From Natrinema caseinilyticum (GTDB taxonomy: Archaea > Halobacteriota > Halobacteria > Halobacteriales > Natrialbaceae), in contig NZ_CP100445.1 of the NCBI RefSeq assembly GCF_024227435.1, positions 3,345,369 to 3,409,368 on the forward strand: a DNA stretch of 64,000 bases, read 5' to 3'. This document shows positions 25,478-34,516 of the stretch, piece after piece. The translations under genes were made by a program, and so were the position numbers. How positions within the stretch are numbered: position 1 is the stretch's first letter; every line of letters starts with the position of its first letter. The notes under the pieces were generated by a model. That model was not told the origin of the DNA, did not search any database, and was given only the letters and a program-made list of their open reading frames with translations.

Positions 25478-25707
25478 TGGTCACGGCATTCGTTATGATC
25501 AAAGCAAACACTGGAGAGGCGGATCGACTCAAAGAGAGCATCGACGCTATCGCAGGTGTGCAGTCGGTTCATATCGTTGCCGGCGACGTCGACCTCATCG
25601 CGAAAGCGCAGGTCGAAACGCCGGCCGAGGTCAAAGAGATCGCGGCCACTCGAATCCAGGCCGTCGACGGCGTCGAAGACACGCAGACGTACATCGCGAT
25701 GGACTAA
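25477..25707 (+). CDS. Stand-alone Lrp/AsnC-type ligand-binding (RAM) domain protein, second copy
   Basis: Another 76-residue RAM domain without an HTH: VTAFVMIKANTGEADRLKE, VQSVHIVAGDVDLIAKAQV and VDGVEDTQTYIAMD. The ATG overlaps the trkA stop by one base, so the two are co-translated. The TrkA-RAM pairing suggests the RAM protein modulates potassium uptake in response to a ligand; this is inference from context. Confidence 0.85.
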   Translation: MVTAFVMIKANTGEADRLKESIDAIAGVQSVHIVAGDVDLIAKAQVETPAEVKEIAATRIQAVDGVEDTQTYIAMD

Positions 25708-25837
25708 CGCGACCGTTCGCGCCGTCGTTCGGCCGTCGCCTCGCGCCTGCTTGCGGGACGCCGTCGGAACCGACGGGGCGCGGTCCCGTCGAAATCGACC
25801 CGCGTACGTCGCGTAATCGGGTACGTCCTCCGTGCGG

Positions 25838-26284
25838 TCAATCGGCCCACATCTCGAGCGCAGCGAGAACCCTGTCGGCCGCGTCTTCGGGACCGCATTC
25901 GTCGGTGTCGACCACGAGGTCGGCGTCGGGTTCGTCGAACTCCCGATAGACCACGTGCACTCCCTGCTCGTCGATCGGATTCGTACGGTGTCGGTTTCGA
26001 TCGAGGCACGTCTCGAGGCCGGCAGTCACCAGGACGAACCGGAGATCGCCGAGCGCCCGAAACCGCGTTTGCCACGGTCGGCGGTAGAACGTCCCGTCGA
26101 CGAGCGTAATCCCCGTCGGCGGCGCATCGGCGACCCGCTCGGCCAGTCGTTCGTCGGTCCGACTCGAGAAGTCGTCCGAGTGAAACAGCCGGACGGGGCT
26201 GTCGCTCGACGCGAGTCGATCCCGGACCAGGGTCGCGATAGTGGTCTTGCCCGCACCCGGTGGCCCACAGATCGCAACGATCAC
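25838..26284 (-). CDS. P-loop kinase, possible adenylylsulfate/nucleoside kinase-like ATPase
   Basis: A 148-residue single-domain P-loop protein with Walker A GPPGAGKTT near the N-terminus and a D in the following LFHSDDFSSRTD, typical of small-molecule or tRNA kinases (APS kinase, PSTK-like, Zeta-like families). No substrate motif is decisive. The start is GTG 26284, because the P-loop strand VIVAICGPPGAGKTT begins the fold; the longer frame upstream has no domain. It lies convergent with the RAM gene. Confidence 0.7.
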   Translation of the reverse strand: MIVAICGPPGAGKTTIATLVRDRLASSDSPVRLFHSDDFSSRTDERLAERVADAPPTGITLVDGTFYRRPWQTRFRALGDLRFVLVTAGLETCLDRNRHRTNPIDEQGVHVVYREFDEPDADLVVDTDECGPEDAADRVLAALEMWAD

Positions 26285-26418
26285 GGCCGTCGGTAGCGGT
26301 CGCCGGTATCCCACTAGTTCGATCCGGGCAGTGAGGGTGACCCCGGTATCCGAGGGGACCTCGCGTATCGGAGGGGACGATCTCGGGTCGCGACCGCACA
26401 CGTGCACGAAATCACACA

Positions 26419-26553
26419 TCACACGAACGACTCGTCCGAGGCACTCGTGGGAAGTTCCGCGAGGCACCGTCGACAGTAGGAGTAAAAAAAGTCGTTTTCG
26501 GTCTCACAGACCGGGCATTCCTGCTGATCCGTGGCCTCGTCTGATGTCGACAT
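26419..26553 (-). CDS. Very small zinc-ribbon protein
   Basis: A 44-residue protein (ATG 26553, stop 26419) with CPVCETEN (residues 13-20) and YCRRC (26-30), two cysteine pairs that would bind one zinc. It is a typical haloarchaeal mini zinc-finger. The neighbouring P-loop kinase stands in the same direction, 134 bases downstream. Function unknown. Confidence 0.6.
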   Translation of the reverse strand: MSTSDEATDQQECPVCETENDFFYSYCRRCLAELPTSASDESFV

Positions 26554-26723
26554 GTGCGTCGATTCGACCCGCGGACGAAAAGACACGGGGCCCACGCATG
26601 CAAGGATCCGTCTCTCGCGACACCGATCGGATACCGACGGAGACGCATCCTCCAGTTGGCAGCACGCGCTCGAACTCTCACCGAACCGTCGGCACGCACG
26701 CACACAGACACCCACTCGAGACG

Positions 26724-27761
26724 TCACTCCCAGTCGATTTCCTCGCCGCGGCTCGACTCCCGGAGGATGAACGGGCCGATCGCCAGCGTCCGCTTCGCGA
26801 CCGTCGCGATCCGCAGGATAAAGGCGATCAACAGGAGGAAGGGAGTGACGGCGATGGTCGCCGCGAGCGCGACGACCCACACCAGATAATCGATTCCGAG
26901 GAGCGTTCCGGTCACGGCAGTGCCGTCGAAAAACGTGATCATTGACAGCGTGATCACCAGCGCGGGAACGGCCACGTACATCATCGCCCGCGAGAGGTTG
27001 ATCAACTCCCACTGGAAGTAAAGCGTCTTGAAGTGCTCACGCGCGAGGCCGAACAGTTCCAGCGTCTCGAGCAGGTCGTCGTACGCGGTCCGGGCTTCGT
27101 CGTCGAACTGGTCCGCGTAGGCGTTCTCGATCCGGCGCAGACGGAAGATTTTCCACGAATAGTTGTAGTCGAGCGCCGCCTTGAGCACGTCGTACGTCCC
27201 GAACTGTGCGTTCTCGAGTTCCTCGCGGATCGAGTCGGCGTGGGACGTGATGTTGTCGGTGAAGGCGTCGACGCGGTCACCGAACTCCTCGTCGGAGTTC
27301 TCGGAAACGGCGCCGCGAAAGTCGGTTGCGCGCTCCTCGGAGGCGGCGACGACCGCCTGGAGGAACGATGCCGGTTCGGGTGGGCTGATTGGCGCATCGA
27401 TGGCCGACTCGACGTCGTCTCGGAAGTCCATGGCACCTTCGAACCGCTCGCGCTGGTCCTCGACGGCTCCGAGTTCCTGCGAAAGGACGAGCGAGTTGAT
27501 CGTGACCACCAGCGTCACGCCGGTTATCAACGCGGTCACGAGCGCCTGGAAGGCGGTTTCGATCGGGTCGCTCGTGCCGACGAGGGCTCGAAGCGAGACG
27601 GGGCTGATTCGAGCGACGACGAGCAGACCGCCGAAGACGAAGAGCATCAATGCGGCCGTGATCACCCACCGGTTCGTGTCCAGCAACAGCCGATGTTTCA
27701 CCGTGGGGGCCTCACTACGCTGGGCCATCGTATCGCTCGGTCGGGAACCGTCGCCGCTCAT
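26724..27761 (-). CDS. Multi-helix membrane protein with large cytoplasmic loop, unknown function
   Basis: A 345-residue protein: two N-terminal membrane helices (about 31-50 and 72-96), an acidic soluble loop of about 160 residues with regular helices (RERFEGAMDFRDDVES, EFGDRVDAFTDNITS), then two more membrane helices (about 258-278 and 288-312). The pattern resembles haloarchaeal membrane proteins of unknown function; nothing in it marks a transporter or enzyme. I chose ATG 27761 (upstream frame reads into the divergent DUF5787 gene); an alternative in-frame Met is 12 codons downstream. Confidence 0.7.
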   Translation of the reverse strand: MSGDGSRPSDTMAQRSEAPTVKHRLLLDTNRWVITAALMLFVFGGLLVVARISPVSLRALVGTSDPIETAFQALVTALITGVTLVVTINSLVLSQELGAVEDQRERFEGAMDFRDDVESAIDAPISPPEPASFLQAVVAASEERATDFRGAVSENSDEEFGDRVDAFTDNITSHADSIREELENAQFGTYDVLKAALDYNYSWKIFRLRRIENAYADQFDDEARTAYDDLLETLELFGLAREHFKTLYFQWELINLSRAMMYVAVPALVITLSMITFFDGTAVTGTLLGIDYLVWVVALAATIAVTPFLLLIAFILRIATVAKRTLAIGPFILRESSRGEEIDWE

Positions 27762-27876
27762 CGTACGACTCCGACGGTACCATGGCCCCGCTGATATATC
27801 TACGCCAGTACTGCACGGCGTGGCTCGAATACGGCCAACCACAGGGGATATTATCCTGCGGCCGCACCGTAGTGAC

Positions 27877-28920
27877 GTGACTCTCCGGGCAGAGACCGAA
27901 TTCTCGTTCGAACTCCGGACGTGTCGATGGGTCGAACGGGAGTGGCAATCCGACGCGGCCGACCGCGCGCTCGTCGTCGCTCGACAGCTCGGAACGAAAC
28001 GACGCCGCTGGGACACCATCGTCCTCGAGTGCGATCCCGACGGGCTCCGTCGACGGGCGACGTTCGGCCCCGATCGGCTCGATAGCGATTTGCTTCACGT
28101 CGTCCGGAACGCCCCCGCCGAGTGGACGTATTACCGCGAGACGCTTCCACATCCCGGCTACCCGTGGCGGTACGTCCGCGAGGCGATTCACCGCGCCGAC
28201 GACCGCGGGATCCTCGAGACGAGACGGAACGGCAACCGGATCGAAATTCGACGGAAACGGGAGTATCCCGACTGGCTCGAGCGGATCGTCGCGATCGAGA
28301 ACAAACCCGACCTGGACAAGAGCGCGGCTCGAGCGCTCGCCTCCCAGCTCGAGTACGACGTCGCGATGGGGCTTGCCGACGAAGTCTGGGTTGCGACCCG
28401 TGCGACCGGCGAGCGCGTCGAACCGGTTCTCTTCGAAGGGGTCCCGGTCGAGGTCGGCATCCTCGCGCTCGATCCCGAGGCGCTGACGGGGGAGGTCGCC
28501 TGGCACCCGCGCGCGCTGGCAGCCGACGAGCCGGGAACACGGATCCTCGAGCGGCCCGACGGCGGGACGCACGACGGTTCAGCGGCTCGATTCGAATACG
28601 TCGATCCCGAGACGAAAGCCGACACCCGACTCGCGATCGCCGAGCGCGCGTACGAACGCGGCTGGCGCTCGTTCGTCGACACGATGCGCCCGGACTGCCG
28701 GCACTTCCAGTTACGGGCCGCCGACTCGCGTCAGGCGGTTCCCTATTGCGCCGCCAACGGTCGCGCCCAGACGGCCGCCGAGTGTTCCGGCGGCTGTGCC
28801 GACTTCGAGCCCGAACCACCGGCGTGGCGCACCCGCGGCTGGCCGATCGAAGGCGGGCCGGGAAAACGGTCCCAGAAACTCCTCGAGGAGCGCCGTCGAC
28901 GGCGGCGGCCGGGGCTGTAA
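27877..28920 (+). CDS. DUF5787-like protein with PD-(D/E)XK nuclease-like motifs and cysteine cluster
   Basis: A 347-residue haloarchaeal protein. Residues 131-143 read PDWLERIVAIENK, a good PD-x8-(E)xK pattern, followed at about 157-160 by QLEY, which matches the QxxxY motif of the RecB/Cas4 nuclease family. One Cys is near the N-terminus (RTCRWVE, Cys16), and the C-terminal third holds CRHFQ (274), PYCA (291) and ECSGGC (303, 307). In Cas4, AddB and Dna2 a similar distribution of one N-terminal and three C-terminal Cys binds an Fe-S cluster. The start GTG 27877 begins a compact domain; longer frames overlap the divergent gene. Nuclease activity is inferred, not shown. Confidence 0.7.
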   Translation: MTLRAETEFSFELRTCRWVEREWQSDAADRALVVARQLGTKRRRWDTIVLECDPDGLRRRATFGPDRLDSDLLHVVRNAPAEWTYYRETLPHPGYPWRYVREAIHRADDRGILETRRNGNRIEIRRKREYPDWLERIVAIENKPDLDKSAARALASQLEYDVAMGLADEVWVATRATGERVEPVLFEGVPVEVGILALDPEALTGEVAWHPRALAADEPGTRILERPDGGTHDGSAARFEYVDPETKADTRLAIAERAYERGWRSFVDTMRPDCRHFQLRAADSRQAVPYCAANGRAQTAAECSGGCADFEPEPPAWRTRGWPIEGGPGKRSQKLLEERRRRRRPGL

Positions 28921-28959
28921 GCGTCCGATCGGGCCCGTCGCGTCACCGCGGTGGCACCC

Positions 28960-29460
28960 TCAGTCGGAGACGCCGACCTCGAGACCGTCGCGCTCGAGGG
29001 CCAGTCGGAACGTCGGGACGGTTCGGTACTCGACTTCGACGACGCCCTTGCGACGCAGGCTCTGGAGTCCGGAGCGGACGTCCTCCGCGTCGGGATCGAC
29101 GTCGTACGCGTCCCGGAGCTTGTGCAGCACGGAGACCACGCTCTCTGATTCTTCGTCGGGGCCGGCGAGCACCTCGACGATCCGAGCCTGTAGTTCTGGA
29201 ACGCGGATTCGCGAGGGAATCCCGTCGTCCTCGTCGCTTTCGACGCCCGGCTCCACGTCGACGAGTTCCGCCGCGTCGGCGGTCGCGCGGATCAGACTGT
29301 TGTCGTCTCTGAAATAGTAGTCCCCGAGTTCGTTCTCGAGGTACTGGTGGACTTCGCTCCCGCTTTCCATCCCCCATCGGTCCTGGAGCTCGGCGTTCTT
29401 CGTCGGCTGTAGCTCCACCACGTCCGCCAACCGTTCAGTTGCCTCATCAGAGAGCGCCAT
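28960..29460 (-). CDS. DUF5797-like small protein with winged-helix character
   Basis: A 166-residue haloarchaeal protein. The N-terminal half has a helix-turn-helix-like arrangement (ADVVELQPTKNAELQDRWGM and SEVHQYLENELGDYYFRDD); the C-terminal half has a second helical set (SVLHKLRDAYDVDPDAED, LQSLRRKGVVEVEY), like repeated wHTH modules. This suggests nucleic-acid binding, but no operator is known. ATG 29460 is the first Met with coding character, and the tail lies 40 bases from the stop of the DUF5787 gene. Confidence 0.68.
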   Translation of the reverse strand: MALSDEATERLADVVELQPTKNAELQDRWGMESGSEVHQYLENELGDYYFRDDNSLIRATADAAELVDVEPGVESDEDDGIPSRIRVPELQARIVEVLAGPDEESESVVSVLHKLRDAYDVDPDAEDVRSGLQSLRRKGVVEVEYRTVPTFRLALERDGLEVGVSD

Positions 29461-29594
29461 CGTCGAACTGTATGCGGATCCGGTACTTTTGCGTTGCGTC
29501 CCACCCCGGGTCGCGGGTGCGTTCGAACCCGAGCGCCGCTTTTCGACCGCTCGCTGCGCTTCGTCCGGACCACTCCCACCCCGACGAACCGTCG

Positions 29595-30758
29595 CTACCC
29601 GACGTCGGCGACGAAGCTGCGCAGATCGTCGACGAACAGGTCGGGGACCTCCATCGCCGCGAAGTGGCCTCCCTCGGGCATTTCGGTCCAACGCGCGATG
29701 TCGTATACGTCCTCCGCCCAGCCGCGGGGCGTTTTGTACACCTCGGCCGGGTAGCGGGCGTGACCTGTCGGAACGTCGACGGAGCTCGGCGACGCCGCCT
29801 CGACGTCCGTTTCGTAGTACACCCGCATCGAGGAGTTAATCGTCTCCGTGAGCCAGTAGACGCTCACGTTATCGAGCAGGCGGTCGCGGTCGAACCGGGA
29901 CTCGAGGTCGCCGTCGCAGTCGCTCCAGGTCCGGAACTTCTCGACGATCCAGGCCGCGAGTCCGGCCGGCGAGTCCGTCAGCCCGTACGCCAGGCTCTGG
30001 GGCTTGGTCGCCTGAATTTCGTAGTAGGCGGTCTCCTCGTCGAGGAATTCGGCGGTCTCTCGGTACTCGGCTCGCTCCCCCTCGTCGAGCAACTCCATCG
30101 GGTCGTCGACCGCCAGCGATGCGGGACTCAGAAATAGCATATTCGTGTGAATCGCGTCCAGGCGGTCGGGGTAGTTCGCGCCCAGCAGAGTCGTGACCAT
30201 GGCCCCCCAGTCGCCGCCCTGTGCGACGTAGCGGTCGTAGCCGAGTCGCTCCATCAGTTCGGCGACGACGTCCGTCATCGCCGGCACGTCGTATCCCTGC
30301 TCTCGAGTGGGGCCTGAAAACCCGAATCCGGGGAGCGACGGGGCCACGACGTGGAACGCCGCCGACGGATCGCCGCCGTGGGTCGCCGGATCGGCGAGCG
30401 GTCCGAGGACGTCGAGAAACTCGGCGACCGAACCGGGCCAGCCGTGGTTCAAGACGAGCGGTGTCGCGTCCGGCTCCGGCGAACGGACGTGGTAGAAGTG
30501 GACCCGCTGGCCGTCGATCGTCGTGACGTACTGGTCGAATCGATTGAGTCGGGTCTCGAACGCCGACCAGTCGAACTCCTCGCGCCAGTACTCACAGAGT
30601 TCCCGTAGATACTCCCGCTCCGTCCCGTACGCCCATCCTGCGTCGGGGAGTTGATCCGGCCAGCGCGTCCGCGCCAGTCGCGTCCGGAGGTCGTCGATCT
30701 CCGTCGGCTCGACTGCGACCTCGAACGGCCGGATCGCCTCGTCGTCTTCCGTCGTCAT
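29595..30758 (-). CDS. Epoxide hydrolase-like alpha/beta-hydrolase (EHN domain)
   Basis: A 387-residue soluble enzyme resembling soluble epoxide hydrolases of the EHN type. The N-terminal EHN lid segment (about 8-115) precedes the oxyanion motif HGWPGSVAEF, the nucleophile Asp in AQGGDWGAMVT, and the catalytic His in MPEGGHFAAMEVPD, with an acid residue in the loop region. The usual role is hydrolysis of an epoxide to a diol; the substrate is unknown. Start at ATG 30758 gives a normal N-terminus. Confidence 0.9.
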   Translation of the reverse strand: MTTEDDEAIRPFEVAVEPTEIDDLRTRLARTRWPDQLPDAGWAYGTEREYLRELCEYWREEFDWSAFETRLNRFDQYVTTIDGQRVHFYHVRSPEPDATPLVLNHGWPGSVAEFLDVLGPLADPATHGGDPSAAFHVVAPSLPGFGFSGPTREQGYDVPAMTDVVAELMERLGYDRYVAQGGDWGAMVTTLLGANYPDRLDAIHTNMLFLSPASLAVDDPMELLDEGERAEYRETAEFLDEETAYYEIQATKPQSLAYGLTDSPAGLAAWIVEKFRTWSDCDGDLESRFDRDRLLDNVSVYWLTETINSSMRVYYETDVEAASPSSVDVPTGHARYPAEVYKTPRGWAEDVYDIARWTEMPEGGHFAAMEVPDLFVDDLRSFVADVG

Positions 30759-30863
30759 GATGCTTCCCTGGCCTCCGGACCGTCGACTCGGGCACTCGCA
30801 GACACGACTCGCATATCGTTCCCGACTCGTTCGCACCACAAAATACTGTCGCGGCGTCGGGCC

Positions 30864-32162
30864 TCAATCGCTTCCGACGACCGGCACGGAAGCCGTCGTC
30901 TCGAGGGTCTCCTCGACCTGCGTATAGACCAGGATCGCTCCCAGGACGGCGAGCGCGGAGCCGAAAACGAAGGGGACCTCGAAGTCGAACCTGACCAGCG
31001 CGCCAGAGGAAAGCGGACCGGCGGCGATTCCGTACCCGAAGGCCATCGTGAGGATCGACAGTTTCGACCCGGACTCGCCCTCGCCGGCGAGGTCGCCCGC
31101 GAGCGCTAGCGATGGGGCAAACACCATCGCGGCGGCGACGCCCTGGAACAATCGGGCCAGGAACATCAGCACCGAGGACATGATAAATCCCTGCGCGAGG
31201 GTCGTCGGGACGAGAAACACCATTCCGGCGACGATGAACGGCCGGCGGCCGTACCGATCGCAGGCCCGCCCGATCGGCGTCTGGAGCGCGACCTGGGCGA
31301 TGATGAACGCGGCGAACTGGAGGCCGAACCAGGTCGCGCCCTGATCGAGCCGGGGGTTGACCTGCGGTTGAAGGGTCGCAAAGAGGGCGATCGACGTCGC
31401 CATGAAAAACGACGCGACGCCGAGCGTGAAAATCGGGTCGAGCAGGTTCGTCCCGGATCGGTCGAGGATCGGAATCGAGAGGTCCGCACCGGCGTTCGCG
31501 ACGGTCGACTCCGGATCGGAGACGAGTACCGTCACGAGGGCGTAGCTCGTCGTGGCGGCGACCGTGGCGATGTAGAACGCGGCGTCGAACCCGTTGACCG
31601 TCACCCCGCCGGGGAGCGCGTAAGGGCCGAGATTGACGACCGCACCCGCGACCGCCGGTCCAGCACCGAATCCGATCAGCCGGAACGTGTTGTAGACGCC
31701 CATGTTTCCGCCGCGGTCTCCGGCCGTGGCGAGTTCGTTTACGAGCGCGACCGACGACGGAATGATGAACGCGACGCTGACGCCCTGCAATCCGCGGATG
31801 ACGAGCAGCGAGACGTACGTTTCCGCGAAGACGTACGCGGCGTTTGTCAGCGCCAGTCCGGCGAGCCCGACCAGAATGAAGGGTTTCCGTCGGCCGAGTC
31901 GATCCGACAGTCGGCCGGTAAATGGCTGGAAACTACTGTTGAGAAACCCGAATACCGAGAGAATGAGCCCGATAATCAACGAGTCCCCGAGCCCGAACGC
32001 CGACCCGCTAACGATCCCGCTCGTCACGTACAGCGGGATCACGATGATCAGAAACGAGTTTCCGATCCCGTCGGCCATCCGCGCCCCCGCCAGCGCGAGT
32101 ACCCGCCGATCGACGGCAAACGGCGCTACGAGCCGATCCACGACTCTTCGCATCACTTTCAC
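30864..32162 (-). CDS. Major facilitator superfamily transporter
   Basis: A 432-residue protein with twelve predicted membrane helices. MFS motif A (GRLSDRLGRRKPFILVG) lies between helices 2 and 3, and a second, diverged copy (GRACDRYGRRPFIVAG) sits between helices 8 and 9. The substrate cannot be predicted; drug-proton antiport is a common fit. The ATG is at 32162; an in-frame ATG lies three codons downstream. Confidence 0.9.
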   Translation of the reverse strand: MKVMRRVVDRLVAPFAVDRRVLALAGARMADGIGNSFLIIVIPLYVTSGIVSGSAFGLGDSLIIGLILSVFGFLNSSFQPFTGRLSDRLGRRKPFILVGLAGLALTNAAYVFAETYVSLLVIRGLQGVSVAFIIPSSVALVNELATAGDRGGNMGVYNTFRLIGFGAGPAVAGAVVNLGPYALPGGVTVNGFDAAFYIATVAATTSYALVTVLVSDPESTVANAGADLSIPILDRSGTNLLDPIFTLGVASFFMATSIALFATLQPQVNPRLDQGATWFGLQFAAFIIAQVALQTPIGRACDRYGRRPFIVAGMVFLVPTTLAQGFIMSSVLMFLARLFQGVAAAMVFAPSLALAGDLAGEGESGSKLSILTMAFGYGIAAGPLSSGALVRFDFEVPFVFGSALAVLGAILVYTQVEETLETTASVPVVGSD

Positions 32163-32167
32163 GTCCG

Positions 32168-32538
32168 GTGTCCCGCCCGATTATAGTTTCGAATCGAAAT
32201 GTCGGTCCGCCGGACCGTCTCGGGCGACTCGACAGCGCGACGGGCGATCCGTCGGCGTCGGCCCATCGCCTGAGAGACGACACGCCTGTCCGGATCGGAG
32301 CGGTCCTCGACGACCTCGAGCATTCGACCACGACGGAGCGGGCCACCGTCGAACTCGAGGACGGTCTCCGTTCGTTCGCCGACGGCCAGCGTGCTCGGTC
32401 ACCCCGGCCGACCGAATCGAGTGGGACCGCCTCGAGTCTGCTGACGAGATACTGGCGGAACGACGCACCGGTGGCCCGCGCGAAGCCGTCGACGCACGTC
32501 TCGGACTGCGGGCGACGGACGCCCGTTTCATCCGCTGA
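32168..32538 (+). pseudogene. Small hypothetical gene disrupted by an apparent frameshift
   Basis: Two reading frames in succession have the codon pattern of real haloarchaeal genes. Frame A opens at GTG 32168 and reads well to about 32395 (VRIGAVLDDLEHSTTTERA, VELEDGLRSFADGQ). From about 32405 the neighbouring frame takes over (DRIEWDRLESADEILAERRT, then LGLRATDARFIR) and ends at TGA 32538. A one-base deletion or two-base insertion near 32396-32410 (CGGTCACCCCGGCC) would join them into one protein of about 122 residues. It may be a pseudogene or a sequencing error. No family recognised. Confidence 0.5.
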
Positions 32539-32596
32539 TCGATCACCGATTCTAAACGGGTCCCTTAAGTCGCTCGACCTCCGTAGGCCGGGTAAG

Positions 32597-32905
32597 ATGG
32601 AATTTTGCGACGAATGCGGTTCGATGATGAAAGCCGACGACGGCATCTGGAAGTGCGGTAGTTGCGGTTTCACGAAGCCGAAAGGCGACGCCGCCGAGTA
32701 CACGCTCACGGAAGATCAGGAGGCGAGCGAGATAATCGAGTCCTCCGAGGAGACCTCGCTGCCCGAGACCGACGCGATCTGCCCGGAATGTGGCAACGAC
32801 CGCGCGTACTGGTACATGCAACAGATTCGCTCGGCGGACGAATCCGAGACCCGCTTTTTCATCTGCACAGAGTGCGAGTACAAGTGGCGGGAAGACGACA
32901 ACTAA
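32597..32905 (+). CDS. tfs: Transcription factor S (TFS, TFIIS-like cleavage factor)
   Basis: A 102-residue protein that helps RNA polymerase backtrack and cleave transcripts; it also resembles the RPB9 subunit. The N-terminal zinc ribbon has CDECG and CGSCG; the C-terminal ribbon has CPECG and CTECE. The acidic hairpin needed for cleavage is present (RSADESET, with Asp-Glu). ATG 32597 starts the conserved MEFCDECG. A strong hairpin follows the stop. Confidence 0.95.
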   Translation: MEFCDECGSMMKADDGIWKCGSCGFTKPKGDAAEYTLTEDQEASEIIESSEETSLPETDAICPECGNDRAYWYMQQIRSADESETRFFICTECEYKWREDDN

Positions 32906-32977
32906 CGAAATTTTACGCTGCAGTCTGTCGCGCTGGCGGCTTCGCCGCACAGCGCGACGTCCCTCGGTAAAATTTCG
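32906..32977 (+). terminator. Long nested hairpin after tfs, likely terminator or structured 3' end
   Basis: The outer arms CGAAATTTTAC (32906-32916) and GTAAAATTTCG (32967-32977) are perfect complements. Inside, GTCGCGCTG (32927-32935) pairs with CAGCGCGAC (32950-32958), and GCGGC pairs with GCCGC around a TTC loop. The hairpin begins right at the tfs stop. The interval 32978-33207 holds no supported gene; a repeated segment of TTCGTTCGCTCG type is present near 33030. Confidence 0.7.
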
Positions 32978-33207
32978 ATCAAAAGCACTCCTCCCTCCCT
33001 TACAGGTCGGTCGTCGGCCCGCTCGCTCACTTCGTTCGCTCGCGGTCGGTGACGGGTGACGGCCTGCCCTCCCCCGGGTCGCGGCCCCCTCGCCGTGCTC
33101 GGAGTCCGCTCCTGGCCACTGCCATCTCGAGTTCGTGAACCGGTCGTAAAACCGAAAGGAGGATCGTCTCGATACGCGACGACCAACTCGAGTGTACCGG
33201 GATCGCG

Positions 33208-33996
33208 CTACTCGTTGCGCGCGACCGTCAGATAGCCGGTGTGACCGACGGGCGCGGTCGATGGCCTCGAGCCCCGTTCGTCGAATTGCATCTCGCGCTG
33301 GATCGTCTCTCGAGTAGTGACGGCCGAGAGGCCGGCTTCGCGAGCCGTCTCCGCGACCTCGCGGGTCGACTCGACGAACGGGCTGTAGACCGCGACGAAG
33401 CCGCCGTCGACGAGCAGGTCGGGGGCGCGTTCGACGACCGCCGGCGCGTCGCCGGTATCGAGGGTGCAGACATCGAACGACGCGGGCTCGAGGGCCTCGA
33501 ACTCCTCGGTCACGTCGCCGGTTCGGACCTCGACGGCGTCGGCGACGCCGCCGAGGGCCATGTTCTCGCGGGCGACGTCGGCGAACTCGGGGTCGCGCTC
33601 GTAGGTCACGACCGAGGCGCCGGCGCGGGCCATCGACGCGGCGAGGACGCCCGTTCCGGTCCCGGCGTCGAGCACGCGGTCGCCGCCTGCGATTCCCGTC
33701 TCGCCGATCACCAGCCCGATATCGCGGGGGATCATCGGCGCGCCCGTCCGCTCGAAGTGATGGAAGAGGTCCGGTCCCCGCAATCGACGGACCCGAAATT
33801 CGTCGCCCAGATGGGTCTCGAGGGTGTCGCCCGGTTGGACCTCCTCTGGGACCTCGAGGACGCCGAGGTCGGTTCCCATCTCGTCGCCCGGCTCGACGAG
33901 GTACTCGCGGTCGCCGCGAACGAGCAAGACCGGAATGCGGTCGCCTTCGCTGTCGGTGCTCGCGGTGTCGTCGTCCGCGTCGTCTGATCCGTTCAC
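33208..33996 (-). CDS. trmI: tRNA (adenine-N1)-methyltransferase, TrmI type
   Basis: A 262-residue SAM-dependent enzyme that makes 1-methyladenosine (positions 57/58) in tRNA. The SAM motif is [18 protein letters not shown], with [15 protein letters not shown] as motif II. The N-terminal region ([19 protein letters not shown]) is the beta-barrel domain of the TrmI family, and [20 protein letters not shown] precedes the SAM motif. The GTG at 33996 overlaps the nac stop (GTGA, 33993-33996), so the two are co-translated. Confidence 0.9.
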   Translation of the reverse strand: MNGSDDADDDTASTDSEGDRIPVLLVRGDREYLVEPGDEMGTDLGVLEVPEEVQPGDTLETHLGDEFRVRRLRGPDLFHHFERTGAPMIPRDIGLVIGETGIAGGDRVLDAGTGTGVLAASMARAGASVVTYERDPEFADVARENMALGGVADAVEVRTGDVTEEFEALEPASFDVCTLDTGDAPAVVERAPDLLVDGGFVAVYSPFVESTREVAETAREAGLSAVTTRETIQREMQFDERGSRPSTAPVGHTGYLTVARNE

Positions 33997-34382
33997 TCGA
34001 GGGATTCGACCGCCGCGGCGAGGTCGCCGTCGTTGTCTTCCAGGGCCGCGCGGGCCTCGTCCTCGCTGACGTCGGCTCGCATGGCGACGAGTTCGACGTC
34101 GTCGTCCGGGATCGACGGTCCGGCGTCGCTCTCGTCGCTTCCGGCGCTTTCGCCGGCCGAGCCGGCTTCGACCTCTTCTGGCGAGCCGATGACCTGGTAC
34201 GTCTCCTGGCCGCGGGCGTCCATCTTGGTGACTTCGGCGTTGTTGAAGACGAGATCGTACTCCGCGGTGCGGATGATGACCTCTTCGGCGTCGATGTCCT
34301 CGACGTCGATTCCCATCTGTTCCATCATCTGTTCCATCTTGCGCGGGTTGAGTCCGCCACCTCCTCCGAACATACTCGCCAC
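33993..34382 (-). CDS. nac: Nascent polypeptide-associated complex protein (archaeal NAC)
   Basis: A 129-residue ribosome-associated chaperone. The NAC core is [39 protein letters not shown] and [12 protein letters not shown]; the acidic linker and C-terminal UBA domain ([20 protein letters not shown]) follow. It homodimerises. Either Met 1 or Met 4 may start it. It forms an operon with trmI, whose start overlaps its stop. Confidence 0.94.
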   Translation of the reverse strand: MASMFGGGGGLNPRKMEQMMEQMGIDVEDIDAEEVIIRTAEYDLVFNNAEVTKMDARGQETYQVIGSPEEVEAGSAGESAGSDESDAGPSIPDDDVELVAMRADVSEDEARAALEDNDGDLAAAVESLE

Positions 34383-34516
34383 GTCGCCACCGGCACCCTT
34401 TTACTTTGTCGTTCGGACGACGGGGTGGGCAACCGAACGGATCCGTCGGGGCGGCTCCGGACCCGCGGATCGACGGACCGACGTTTTCAATCGACGCGAC
34501 CGTGTAGCGTGCCCCG

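Noticed and set aside
27181-27876. N-terminal extension of the DUF5787 gene by over 200 codons
   Set aside because: It runs antisense through the divergent membrane-protein gene; GTG 27877 starts the compact domain.
29505-29535. T-loop-like GTTCGAACCC sequence suggesting a tRNA
   Set aside because: No acceptor stem or anticodon arm can be built around it, and it lies between coding genes of good quality.
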